A stretch of DNA of 64,000 nucleotides from Limnanthes douglasii subsp. nivea (GCA_036936605.1 JAUPFV010000001.1:155653187-155717186); one strand, 5' to 3'. Counted from the stretch's first letter, positions 48,188 to 58,800 are shown. Notes: generated from the letters alone by a model not told the origin. Program-made: numbers and translations.

Positions 48188-50030
48188 TTAAGTTACTTCA
48201 GCAAATTTCTTGGTCATTTCAGATACTTTAGCAATAGATTTTTCAACTTCATGTACAACAACATTAGTATCTTTATCATGTTCTTCCATAACAACAGGAA
48301 AATCAGCAGTAGTATCAGAATCCTGTTTTTCAATAACTATAACATCAATGGGGGGATCATCTTGCTTTTGAGCACCAACTTCAATAGGATTAACATGCTC
48401 ATTTTCCATAAAAAATAATATCTTTAGATTTAACAACATCAACATGGTGATAATATTTCTTTTCAACCCAACCTTCAATATGAGTAACAAGCTCATTTTC
48501 AACTGCATTAATATCAACAAGGGAAATATTTTTCTTTTCAACTCCACATTCAATAGGAGTAACATGCTCATTTTTTCCACAACATCAATATTGTTACACG
48601 TAACAACATCAACATCAATATCAACAGGGGAAATATTATGGTTTTTAATCCCAACATCCGCAGGAACATAAATAATACCTTGAATGTAAAACAATAACAT
48701 CAAGCACAACCCCAACAATCTGTACATATTGTTCATATGTTATATTTGTTATGGCTTCAACCAAATCTAATGTTGGTTTGCCCTCAATACCCAGCCATTT
48801 GAAGCATCTAGGTATATTGTCTTCAATTTCATCATTTTGACATATTGTTGTGTGTTCCATGATGAATATCTATGTATTAACAATACTTTAGATAACATTT
48901 TTTACTAAATAGTATTTAAAATAGAACAAAAAAAAATACTAACGAGTAAAAAGGCAACACAACCAACTATTTTTTCATGTTTAGTTTCACGAAAAGTTAT
49001 TATTGAATTCATCAACTTTTCCAGGATTGCTTCAGTCCAATTGTAAATACTTATTTGTCTAGGTGTTCTACATAATACACAACCGTAGAAGCTAGTACAT
49101 CTCCAGATGTAAATAGAAACAAGCTAGAACATGCTAACATTATAAAGAGGATCATAAAATCTTCTATTGCTTGTTGTCCATGTGTTTTTGCTACTTATAG
49201 CATCCTATCTACATGCAAAAGCATTAGTTAAAAAGGATAGATACGAAACCTATGCTAATATGAAACGTGTCTAATTGATAGACGCATAACCTATTCAAAT
49301 GTGAAAGAATAGCTAAAAAATAGACGCGGAACCTATGCAAATGCTAAAATGATAAATGTGAAACCTTATCGATCGATGCAAAACCAAGTATAATATAAAA
49401 TATGGCTAATGTGATAGATGTGAAACCAATCGAAATGTGAAGCTATAAATTCTAAATACAGAACCTTAATCAAATAGTAAACTAAAACAGAAGTGGTAAA
49501 TGAGAAACCTATGCAAATGTGAAACAGGGTAGAGATAGTAGATGAGAAACCTATGCAAATTTGAAACTAGTGCAAAAATGTAAGAAAAGTTGGAATTGCA
49601 TACCTTTATCATCTTGTTAGTGATTGGTCTTACTTTTATCAATGTTTCTTGATGTCTCATCAAAAAAATATTTCTTCGTTATCTTTGATTTTTCTTCGTC
49701 TTCTAATTCTAGAAAACTTACGTTCAAAATGTTTCGCTTGTAGTGGCATAATTTTGTTTCCATATTTTAAACCAATTATGATCTTTATGTCATGTTTTGT
49801 AAGTCGTAAGAACTTTTAGCCCAATTTTAATGCTTTACTTTCTTTATCATATGTCATTACTATCTGTTCAATTATATCTTAGTGCTTTTTGTATGTAGTC
49901 TTCTTCTTTCTAAGATCATCTGTTGCCTATAAAATTGATTAAAATGGCATCTTCTTTGCTGCTTCTATATGTTCTGGCCTCACTTTAGTCTCTTGCATTT
50001 GTTTTATTAGTGCAAAGAGGCCTAACCTTT
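48188..50030 (-). pseudogene. second MULE 3 gene, resembling Ulp1-associated (DUF1985-like) ORFs, decayed
   Basis: From the right, the minus strand reads GLFALIKQMQETKVRPEHIE, then RLTKHDIKIIIGLKYGNKIM (about 49,800), like the IxLGL block of plant transposon ORFs that often precede Ulp1 proteases. Further on come DFMILFIMLACSSLFLFTSG, YYVEHLDK and a Trp/Glu-containing block (49,160-49,010). Next is EHTTICQNDEIEDNIPRCFK (48,860 downward). The C-terminal part has repeats of the type ENEHVxPIExGxxKK (48,680-48,330), then VHEVEKSIAKVSEMTKKFAE to a stop at 48,188. The motif array separates the exons. No protease domain is seen. It converges on the transposase, as mudrB does on mudrA in maize MuDR; homology to mudrB is not implied. 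Confidence 0.5.
48330..48680 (-). repeat. protein-level tandem repeat, ~30 residues
   Basis: Three to four copies of a unit with the pattern NEHVTPIECGVEKKNIS, then V/I-D-V/I, follow one another. Variants include NELVTHIEGWVEKK and NEHVNPIEVGAQKQDD. Unit length is about 30-33 codons. Frameshifts lie between copies. Confidence 0.6.
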
Positions 50031-50214
50031 ACAAACATATTTTTGGTGCCATTTTTGCTGTACAAGAAATAAAGGAGAAAAATGGATCAGCTATGATAGA
50101 TGCGAAACCATTGGAAGTTAGATAAGTGGTAGATATGAAACTTATGTAAATTTAAAACCATTGTTAAAAGTGATAGATGCGTAACCTTTAAAAATATTAA
50201 CACATGTGTTAAAT

Positions 50215-50485
50215 TGATAGCTGGGAAACCTATGTTAATGTATAAGCACTGACACACTAATAGATGTGAAACCTATGTTAATTTATAACCAATACACACT
50301 TATATATGTGAAGCCTATACAAACCTTCAATTATGGAAAAATGATAGCTGCGAAACCTATGTTAATGTATAAGCATTGACACACTAATAGATACGGAACC
50401 TATGTTAATCCATAACTAATACACACTGCTAGATGTGAAATCTATACAAACTTGTAATTATGGAAAAATAATAGCTGCGAAACCT
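50215..50485 (+). repeat. 127-bp tandem array carrying the GATGCGAAAC-type motif
   Basis: ATAAGCACTGACACACTAAT at 50,242 and its copy at 50,369 mark two units. A third partial unit begins at about 50,469 (ATAGCTGCGAAACC). Each unit holds three or four motif variants. Confidence 0.85.
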
Positions 50486-50582
50486 ATACAAATGTAACAA
50501 AAGCATGTATGAATTGCGGTAACAATGATACGACTATTTGGATAGGAAATTGCATGTCGTTTAATGCAGTTAGATCGAGCGT

Positions 50583-50610
50583 CTCGTGTCTTGCTTTAGC
50601 GAGACACGAG
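50583..50610. repeat. hairpin
   Basis: CTCGTGTCT (50,583-50,591) is perfectly inverted at 50,602-50,610, and two more GC pairs extend the stem inward. It lies just after the last motif cluster, upstream of the minus-strand gene. Confidence 0.85.
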
Positions 50611-50619
50611 TAAGAAATA

Positions 50620-51299
50620 TTAGTTACAGATGATCAGACTGAAAAACATGTATAAATGAAGTAATGAAAAAGATTTATTACACAAAATAGATATAAATCA
50701 CACAAAACAGATATAAATCACACAAACTAATATATATGAAATAAATTATCACTAAACTAACTCAAAAACTCTAAAATCAAATCTGAGAGAATCAAACTGA
50801 TTTTTCGAAGAAAAACATAATTAGACTTATTATTTTAGCGTTGACATAGTTTTGAGTACTTGAATCGGAATGTAAAGGAAGTTTAATCGGAGAAAATAAA
50901 GAATCCGGATTTAGGATGAAAAAGTTAAAGAGACGAGGGAAGAGAAAGATGTTAGATGCGTTTCTAAACCTGTATTTATATCGGGGTAAATTTGAAAGAA
51001 ATTAGTGATTTTTTTAAGTTTTTATTAATAATAACTTTAGATAATGGATCTTACATGATAAGTCTTCTTTTAAAAAACTATGTGTTCTAGTTTAATTAAT
51101 TAATTGTTTAGTTTTTTATTTTTAGTTTTAATTTTAATTCTATTTATTTTAGGTGAAAATGATTTATGTTTAGAAAAACTAAATGCATAAATGGAGACGA
51201 CTGTTTTTAAAAATAATAATGATAATTTCATATAGTAACTATATTTATACAAGTCTTTTTAAAATAAAAATAAAAATATAAAAAATAATATTGTTTCCA
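50620..51299. other. promoter-side region of the minus-strand MULE 3 gene
   Basis: No protein family is present. On the minus strand a TATAAATACAGG sequence (about 50,980) is followed by CT-rich leader-like DNA with one more motif copy (TAGATGCG). Three near-identical CACAAA(A)CAGATATAAAT copies lie near 50,682-50,730. Confidence 0.4.
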
Positions 51300-51372
51300 A
51301 ATAATTTTAACTTTCTAGTATCACTTGATGAAATAGTTGTGACTTATTTTTTTTAACAATTACCCATTTTGG
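51300..51372 (-). repeat. right terminal repeat-like segment of MULE 3
   Basis: The minus strand begins GGGTAATTGTTAAAAAAAAT at about 51,368, then CACAACTATTTCATCAAGTG. This parallels GGGAATTTCTAAAAAAAAC and ACTACTCAGTGG at the left end. Divergence is high and no 9-bp target duplication is visible. Confidence 0.3.
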
Positions 51373-51442
51373 CTTTTTAATTTGTAGTTATTTTTTTAAT
51401 TTACAAAAAACCAATTTAATTCTAAATTTTGAATTATTTATA

Positions 51443-51460
51443 TTGGAAGTCGTGAAACTT
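51443..51460. repeat. target-site duplication of LINE 3 (left copy)
   Basis: TTGGAAGTCGTGAAACTT, identical over 18 bp to 54,343-54,360. Confidence 0.95.
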
Positions 51461-51570
51461 TTTTCCCCCAAGAATAGTCTTTTTATTGAATATAAACCAA
51501 AGATTACAATTGTCAATCCAAATTATGAGTAAGATACTCAATTTTACAGATTTAATGAGTACATTTAATT

Positions 51571-51594
51571 GAGTAACACATGTGTGAGTTACTC
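51571..51594. repeat. palindrome in the LINE 3 tail
   Basis: GAGTAAC and GTTACTC flank a CACATGTG-containing centre, forming a 24-base near-palindrome about 110 bases from the 3' end of the element RNA. It might be a structure read by a LINE reverse transcriptase. Confidence 0.7.
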
Positions 51595-51799
51595 CTACAT
51601 ACTTCTACTCATTACATTTTCCTAACAAGCCTTTCTACAATCTCCCCTTGCTGCCTCTTTCTTCCCATCTCTTCATCCTTTGTATTCCATCTTAAGCAGC
51701 TTCTCACCCCCTTGCTGCCTTATGTAATGTACCATCATCTAAATCGTGTCTTGCAAAACCAAGATCAAGAATGGTCAAGTCTTACAACTTGCCAACAAG

Positions 51800-52120
51800 T
51801 TAGTCAAAAAATCGAACAGTGATTACAGCTACAGATTTAGATGCAGAATGACATACCATAGAGTTTAACAGTTGTTCAGAATTATTTAATACATTCATAT
51901 CATAACCATTCCTCCAAAACAACCATATTTTATTATTTATGTTTGCAAAATGTGAATCAAAGCCAAGTTTTAAGCCGATAGAACCAATCTTATCTGCTGA
52001 TATCATAGGCTCCTGAAGAGCTACAATATCAACAGCAAATTTCTTAGTTAGATTCTTTAACCTTCTCAAAGTTTTATGATTTCCAATTCTCCTTAAATTC
52101 CAATTAATCAATACTGTCAT
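51800..52120 (-). pseudogene. LINE 3 ORF2 fragment (start of AP endonuclease)
   Basis: The protein starts MTVLINWNLRRIGNHKTLRR. INWNLRRIG holds the endonuclease Asn motif, and VALQEPMIS holds the Glu motif. After VAVITVRFFD a stop ends it at 106 codons. GDFN and SDH motifs and the whole RT are missing. The start ATG overlaps the ORF1 TGA in the sequence ATGA, which suggests translation by reinitiation in the parent element. Confidence 0.85.
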
Positions 52121-53952
52121 TTTAAACTTTTAAAGGAGTATCCTAAAGACCTTTTAAAGCTCCTAGTTCTAGTTGTCAATCTAGTTCTAACAGACCTTCT
52201 TACACTAACATTCGATAATTCTTTTAACAATTTTCTTTGCTTAGGTGAATTGGGTCTATTTATAGCTATCTGATCTTCTATAACATCTTCTACATTATCT
52301 ATCTCTTCATCAGATAAAGGCTTAAAAGGATTACTTAGCTTTATATTTTCTATTTTATTAATTATGTCTTCATTAGTTACTACCACAGAATCATCCAAGT
52401 GATTAGGAACATTCAATGACAAAGTATCAGAAACAACATGCTCAATTGACAGACAACTGTTATCAACAAATCTAACAGACTCCTTAGTATTAAAATCAGA
52501 ATGTTTAACAACACTTTCATCTTTATTAATACTAGCATCATTTATATTACAGTCATTCAAAGCCAAAGTATCAACTACATGCTTACATGTCAAAGTAATG
52601 CTATTATCTCTAACAGACTCTTTATCCTTATTGTTACATGCTTTTTCTATCCTATCACATACAAGCTTCTCACTATCATGCAAAACAATAATCTCATTAC
52701 TACATGCTTTACCTAACTGCACAACTTGATTATCTCTATCAGTCACATTTGCAGATGCTACACTCAGTTTATTAACAGACAATCCATTATCAGAAACAAT
52801 TTTATCATTGCAATCTACATTCTCAGACAATTGCTTACAAATAATCACATCATGTTGACAAGAATCTGCAATTCTAATGTTATTAACTGCTTTAACAGAT
52901 GCACTTAGCTGTGAAATTTCATTACCATTAACACTAGTTTTCTCATTAATTTTTCCAGAACACTCATCCATATTAAATTGTTTACCAATATTATCTTTGT
53001 TAATTTTAGTTTTAGGAACCCAGATATTACCATTCTTTCTATCCTTATTACCCTCAATCTTTTTCAAATTCTGAGATTTCTTATACTCTAAGTCATCTGA
53101 TTTACAAACACTATCCTTATGACCTAAATGTCTACATTTCTTACAATAGGCAGGCTTATCTTTATAGCTAACATCTTGCCAAAAACCTTCCTTATCACCA
53201 AAACTAACCCATATTCTATTAGGAAGGATACTAGAGACATCTAAAATGGTCCAAACTTCACAACAATTATAACTAGCCCTATTTTTATTAGGCAACCAAG
53301 ACTTTAAAGGTACACCAACAGCCTTAGCTAGACTTTCTATAGTATCTCTATTATACATGAATTCGGGCAATTTAGGGAATGATACCCAAACGGGAGTCAG
53401 CGGAGACTCACGTTTGGGGTTAAAATCGGGGCTCCATTTTAAAATCCTAAACGTAAACTGACCTATAGACCTGACATTGTACTTCCAAAATTTTTTAACA
53501 TCTAACATATTATCAAACTCTACAAATACGTGCCTAAAGTCCCATTTATACAAACTGTAATTACCTATAAGTTTTAACGACGCTAAATACGATCTGAATT
53601 CTAAAGCAGTAGGACATCCATACGAAAATTTAGCAATTAATGTAAATCTAGATAAAGAGTTTAGAGAGAACTTATCTTTTTCGCAAAATTTCACAAATGT
53701 ATAACCGTCTTCCGTACCAATTTCTACTCCGTCGTGGATGAACCCTTCAATCGAGACAGCAGATGGTTGTGTCGCCTCCTTTCCCATCTTTAACACCTCT
53801 GCATAGGATCTTGGAGGTTTTTGTATCAGCTGATTGCATTCCTTATCCATCTCTCCGCCTTTTATAGGGTCTTTTGGAGACTTATTTCTTTCGAAAGCTG
53901 GATTTTCAAAGAAATGAGCTTCTGAGATGTTGAGAATCTCCGAAGTTTGCAT
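52117..53952 (-). CDS. LINE 3 ORF1, DUF4283 and CCHC zinc-knuckle RNA-binding protein
   Basis: This is an intact frame of 611 aa. Residues about 85-260 form a DUF4283-type domain (FTLIAKFSYGCPTALEFRSY, then VFVEFDNMLDVKKFW, then PVWVSFPKLPEF and an IWVSFGDKEGFWQDVSY block). A zinc knuckle CKKCRHLGHKDSVC sits at 270-283. A long Asn/Asp/Ser/Val-rich linker follows (about 290-570) and the C-terminus is Arg-rich (SVRRSVRTRLTTRTRSFKRS). Plant LINE ORF1 proteins of this build are taken to bind the element RNA and form the particle. It is much better preserved than the ORF1 of the other two LINEs here. The start is the first ATG in frame, 65 bases after a strong hairpin. Confidence 0.9.
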   Translation of the reverse strand: MQTSEILNISEAHFFENPAFERNKSPKDPIKGGEMDKECNQLIQKPPRSYAEVLKMGKEATQPSAVSIEGFIHDGVEIGTEDGYTFVKFCEKDKFSLNSLSRFTLIAKFSYGCPTALEFRSYLASLKLIGNYSLYKWDFRHVFVEFDNMLDVKKFWKYNVRSIGQFTFRILKWSPDFNPKRESPLTPVWVSFPKLPEFMYNRDTIESLAKAVGVPLKSWLPNKNRASYNCCEVWTILDVSSILPNRIWVSFGDKEGFWQDVSYKDKPAYCKKCRHLGHKDSVCKSDDLEYKKSQNLKKIEGNKDRKNGNIWVPKTKINKDNIGKQFNMDECSGKINEKTSVNGNEISQLSASVKAVNNIRIADSCQHDVIICKQLSENVDCNDKIVSDNGLSVNKLSVASANVTDRDNQVVQLGKACSNEIIVLHDSEKLVCDRIEKACNNKDKESVRDNSITLTCKHVVDTLALNDCNINDASINKDESVVKHSDFNTKESVRFVDNSCLSIEHVVSDTLSLNVPNHLDDSVVVTNEDIINKIENIKLSNPFKPLSDEEIDNVEDVIEDQIAINRPNSPKQRKLLKELSNVSVRRSVRTRLTTRTRSFKRSLGYSFKSLK

Positions 53953-54009
53953 AAATGATTTAACTCATTTCTGAAATTTGTATGAGGATAAAGACTCTGA
54001 GACAAGACT

Positions 54010-54051
54010 AAACTTTTCTGTTCTTCACGATGAAGAACAGAATCTAAGTTT
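54010..54051. repeat. strong hairpin in the LINE 3 leader
   Basis: TTCTGTTCTTCA (54,016-54,027) pairs perfectly with 54,031-54,042 around a 3-base loop. AAACTT (54,010-54,015) and AAGTTT (54,046-54,051) extend it beyond a 3-base bulge. In the element RNA it ends about 58 bases before the ORF1 start. Confidence 0.92.
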
Positions 54052-54342
54052 GCATGGATGATTTTGACAGAGAAATCGAATGAAATAAATGAAACAAAGG
54101 TTGTGGCTAATTGACAGAGAGACGATCTAGAGTTTAGATCTGAATGAAATCGAAGAAAGCTTCAGAAAAGAAAGATACACAGATCTAGGGTTTTGAAAAG
54201 AGGAACGAACAAAGGAGAGACGCAAGACTGAAAGGCTGTGAAGCGATCTACACTAGGATTAGGTTAGGCAGATTTAGAGACTTCACCGGTTGTCATCGAG
54301 CTTAGGCCCATTGCCTGATTTTCAAAAAGTGAGAATAGGTTC

Positions 54343-54360
54343 TTGGAAGTCGTGAAACTT
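54343..54360. repeat. target-site duplication of LINE 3 (right copy)
   Basis: TTGGAAGTCGTGAAACTT, identical to 51,443-51,460. Confidence 0.95.
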
Positions 54361-55131
54361 GTTGTACCCTGCATTTTATTTTTATCAAAACATTTACCGT
54401 GACATATTCGATGGATAATTTTACTCTCCAACGTTGGATCATTGTGTAAGTCACTAAAATAGTAGACGCGTAATGTAGTCAAAAGAAATGCATGTCTAGT
54501 TTATTAGCTATATCTAATGTTTTGGGGAAAATTACATTTAAAAAGAAAAAGAATCATTGTTTTTTTAGTGATTAAAATTTTATAAATGCATGAAAAGTTG
54601 GGAACTGAAGTACAAAATATATTCATTAATTATTGAAAAAAATTAGTGATCTTTTCCCGCAATATTATGAACATTTGCTAATAAATTTTGAAGTGATAAG
54701 TGTAGTATACAGTAGAATTCAATTTAGGTTTGATAGTGCCCCTCAAAATGACACCAAAACACGGAATAGGTGGCCTCCAACATATCATGTCAAGAATAAT
54801 AAAGGAGGTGCCACGTTAGTGTGGATCCATTACCTTCAAAAAATTGACATTTGTTTAGGCCTCTTTCGGTCTTCGTGTTGTGTCTTTTCCTTTTCTTCGC
54901 AACTTCTAACTCACACTCATGCTGATTCTAATTCTTTCATCTCCTATTCTTTTTTGAATTGCATCCACTTTTAGTTGCGTCCCAAAATCGCTCACGAAAT
55001 TTATGGCTGTGGTCAATTCTTATCTACATTCATATTCGTATGTACTATTGTAAAGTTTAAATTATGTTAGGTATATAACCTTAGTTCGATTTTAGTCGTC
55101 AAATAATATATATTAAACCGAGTTCATTAAA

Positions 55132-55198
<67 letters not shown>

Positions 55199-55890
55199 AG
55201 AGACCTCAACCAAATGACCTTTTTTTTTCAACCGAATTATCTGTTTTTTTTTTTTTAGTTTTGTTATTATTAGGGGTAGATTAGATTGATGAGATACTTT
55301 TTTTTTAATCGGAAATAAAAATTGAATTGAAAGGTAAAATTGAGAGTTTTACATCTTTTAGGTTAAAATTGGAGAACTTGAAAAATTAAAGGGCTAACTC
55401 AAAAAATTACAAAGATTGAGTTCGCGCCTTGATTTCCCTCCTTGCATAAAATCAATCATTCCCTAAAATCAATTATGAAATTTATGATTATGTGAACAAA
55501 TCTTTTTCTCCGTTTGAGCCAACTTCTTTTCCATCTTTGTGCTTGAATTTATTGGACTCTGCTACCTGGATAACTAGTTTGCTTCCTCTGTTTCTTTTCC
55601 TGGGACTGGTAAGCTTGTGCCAACTTCATCATCATTTCCTGCTTTTGGTTTCATTTTGTTCGATTGTGCATATACTTGCCATAATTTTCTCCATACAAAT
55701 CTTTCAACTACAAGAAACAGAAACAAATGATTACAATCCTATTCTGATGTAGCATATTCCTAAGCTTTCAAGTTTTGAAATCGCTACAAGTTGATGAGGA
55801 GGTTTGAAATTCATGAAGTCTAGTTTCATTTTACACTTCAGGGTCCATGAAGATAAACTGAACTGAGACTTTATTCGTAATTAGAGCTTT
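54361..55890. other. no supported gene; includes (TA)n at 55,134-55,196
   Basis: AT-rich DNA with a long TA run. Two plus-strand frames (54,633-54,974 and 55,492-55,752) have CT-rich, hydrophobic translations that look like chance or leader DNA. The second has a GGTAAGC donor-like site near 55,607. I recognise neither. Confidence 0.4.
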
Positions 55891-58800
55891 GATTCTGTTA
55901 ATTATAGATTCTAAATGATTTGGTAGTTTATTAGCAGAAATGAGAGAGGTGAGGATTGTACAGTCAGATTCTATGTTCACTTCCCTTAAACCCTTGATTG
56001 CAGATTAGTAAGCCGTCGAGCATAGCACGGGCTTCAGCTTTCATTGGATTCATTTTGTCGTATGTATTTTCGTAGCCACATATAATTGTTCCTTTGCTGT
56101 CTCTTACAAGGATTCCATCATTTACTTCCCCGGAGGCTAGGCAACAAGCGTCAGTATTAAGCTTAAATCTTCCTGGTCGAGGAAGGACCCATTTCAGGTA
56201 CGTAGCCTTTTGTTTTGATATGATGTGTTGAACACTAACAGGAGAATTGATGTGCCTTCGTTAGCTTTCCAGTGTTACCTTTTGAGCATTTTAGCTTGGT
56301 CCAAATGAGTAATCATATGTATTATATAGTTGATAGTTGATCTAGTATAATAGTTGTCTCCATTCCTTTTTTGTTTTGTTTCGTTGTTGCCAAATAGTCC
56401 AGCCTATGATAGGTGGGAGGATAATTTTGATATGAACACTAGAATGAGCAGACTAGAACTAAGTTCTGAGTAGGTGCTTTAGTGTCATGTGTCTGTGTAT
56501 CTCTACTTTAAGGATTCCTGCAAAATGTAGCCTTATACTCCAAGTAAAATGACATGATACAAACAAGTGGTCAATTGATTCTTCATTTGAACAGAATTGA
56601 CACTTAGAGGCTAATTGAATATGTCTAGCTTTAATATGTGAATCGATATGAAGTTTTTTCAGTAGGAGTCTCCATGTGAAGAAAGAACCCTTCTTTGGGG
56701 TCACGTTATTCCACAACTTTTTGAATAATGAAGAGTAAAAAGAAGTTGGTCTAATGTGTTTAATGTGTCTTTACTATTGAAAAAAAACCATTAATAGAGA
56801 GAGTCCATACTATGCTGTCTTTAAGATTATCTTTAATATTAGTTTTAAGAACAAGGTTAACATTTGAATCTGTCACTTTTAAGCATGCTAACATTCCAGT
56901 TGTTAGCATCCCAAAATGATCACACCTTAATACCTTTAAACCAAGAGGCGTTTGTCTTATGGTCTAATTTAATTAAATGAGCCTTACCAAACCAATTGTC
57001 CAGCCACAAGTCTACCTGACCTTCCCCAAGACTCCATTTAATGTTGCCTTCTGCAAATTCTTTGACCTCAGCTAACCTTTTCCAAGTTAAAGATCCTTTT
57101 TTGGAGTAGTTGATTTGAAGAGGATGTTGTCCTTTATAATATATACTTTGCATCAGTCTTGCCCATAAAGAATTGCTTTCTCAAAAGTTTATCTAGAGAT
57201 TACAAGAGAAAGCTCTCTGGATGTCTTCCAGTCTTTGTATGTTGAGACCACCTTCTCCGAAATACTTACAAACTTTCTTTCATATGGACCAGTGTATGTT
57301 TGAGGCTTCATTTGATGAATTCCAAAAGATATTATTAAACATTCTTTCAATTTTTGTGATCACAGATTTTGGGAGGCAGCAACTTTGGATCCAATACTAA
57401 GGAATGGGCATCAATGCAATAGTAATCAAGGTTAATCTTCCTCCAAATGAAAAATATTTGTCATTTCAGCTCTCTATTTTTGTTCTAATTTTTTTTCTAA
57501 CAGAGGAATGAAGTTTGAAGCTTTATTGTGGAGGCTGAGAATGACACCTAAATATGTTGTTGGTAGATTACTAATGTTGAAGCTTGTTTGTGTGCTCAGG
57601 GAATTCCTTGTGTCTAATGAAAGACTTGCAACAATTATTATAGGGGTTTTCTCCTTATTAAAGGATTGACCTGAAGCACCTTGGTATGACTGCAAAAATT
57701 TACCTATATGCTCTAAAGAAGAAGATGAACCATTAGAGAAAATCAGGAGGTCATCGGCAAACGAAAGTACAGAGATTACAAGTTGACTTCTGTTTGAATA
57801 CTTAAGGGTTTTGTCTTTTAAAAACATTTCATGAAGGCCTCTTAATATGACTTCTTCAGAGAGTATAAACAGGCTTGGGGACAAAGGGTCCCCTTGCCTT
57901 ATACCTCTGTGCATTTTGAAGAATCCAACTAATTTACCGTTTATAATTATAGATGCATGTACTGACTTGATAATGTTAGAAATCAAATATATAACCTCAC
58001 TCCTGAATCCATAACATCGAAGAACCTTTAGTATGAAGGAGTGAGATAAGTTGTCAAACGCTTTTGACATGCCAACCTTTATAATGATATTTTTAGCTTT
58101 TGTTTTCCTGTTGATGTCATGAGCTAGCTCATTTGCAATGAGTATGCTGTCATGGATAAGTCTTCCTTTCACGTATGCACCATGAAATCCAGAAATTAGC
58201 TTAGGAAAAACAAAGATAACCTATTATTAAGTAGTTTGCACATAATCATATTTAGCATTATGCAAAGGCTAATTGGCCGGATCTGGTTCCAGAAACAAGG
58301 AGCCTCTACTTTAGGGATTAAGCAAACTCCAGTTGCAAGAATCCCTTTAGGTATAGTATGTCCTTTGAAGAAGGATATTATTGCATTAGTGAGGTCCTCA
58401 TTAATTATATTCCAACAACTGGTGAAGAACAAACTGTTGAAACCATCAACTCCTGCAGCTCTTTCAGGGTTTAGGCTTTGAATAGATCTCCATATCTTCT
58501 GTTTAGAAGGATCAGCTATCATGAAAGCATTATGAGAGTTGTTAATCAGTTTAGGTATAACATTTAAAATCTCACTAGACATATAAGTATGTTGCTGGTC
58601 CTTATCTGTATAAGAAGGATTAGAGAGTATGTTTTTAAAGTATTCTTCTGCAGAAACTTTAATAGTATCCTTATCATAACACCATTTGGTATTGAGTTTG
58701 ATGCCAACAATTCTAGATTTTCTTCTTTTCCTCTTAACAAAGTTATGGTATAACTTTGTGTTTTTATCACCATCGTGAAGCCAATTGGAGTAGCATTTCT

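Larger units (their letters stand above)
41460..50490 (+). repeat. dispersed GATGCGAAACC repeat family
   Basis: Exact GATGCGAAAC copies begin at 41,518, 41,551, 42,947, 42,980, 44,220, 44,299, 45,567, 45,946, 47,915 and 50,099. Dozens of one- or two-base variants occur (GATGTGAAAC, GATGAGAAAC, GACGCGAAAT). All that I read are on the plus strand. Clusters lie at 41,480-41,690, 42,890-43,060 (an intron of the transposase), 44,150-44,590, 45,530-46,050, 47,340-47,760, 47,910-47,990, 49,230-49,560 and 50,090-50,490. I saw no such density elsewhere in the window. Confidence 0.9.
51461..54342 (-). mobile_element. LINE 3: non-autonomous, ORF1-carrying LINE derivative
   Basis: A 2,882-bp insertion lies between perfect 18-bp direct repeats, the signature of target-primed reverse transcription. 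On the minus strand it has a ~390-bp leader, a complete ORF1, the first ~106 codons of ORF2 overlapping ORF1 by ATGA, and then ~340 bp of non-coding tail. The tail contains AATAAA (51,480-51,487) about 20 bases before a short A-run at the insertion edge. The RT, zinc-binding and RNase H parts of ORF2 are absent. The intact TSD and ORF1 suggest that it is the youngest element in the window. It must have been mobilised in trans unless the deletion happened after insertion. Confidence 0.85.

Noticed and set aside
41460..50490. CRISPR-like or telomere-like array
   Set aside because: The GATGCGAAACC units are degenerate, irregularly spaced and lie in plant DNA inside a MULE. There are no uniform spacers, and the sequence is not the plant telomere repeat.
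51461..54342. LINE 3 ORF1 as a domesticated host gene
   Set aside because: It lies exactly between 18-bp target duplications, with ORF2 remains and a polyadenylation signal at the element edge, so it is an element gene.
55492..55752. 86-aa hydrophobic plus-strand frame
   Set aside because: It looks like a membrane protein only because of CT-rich DNA. There is no recognisable family, and a splice donor-like site interrupts it.
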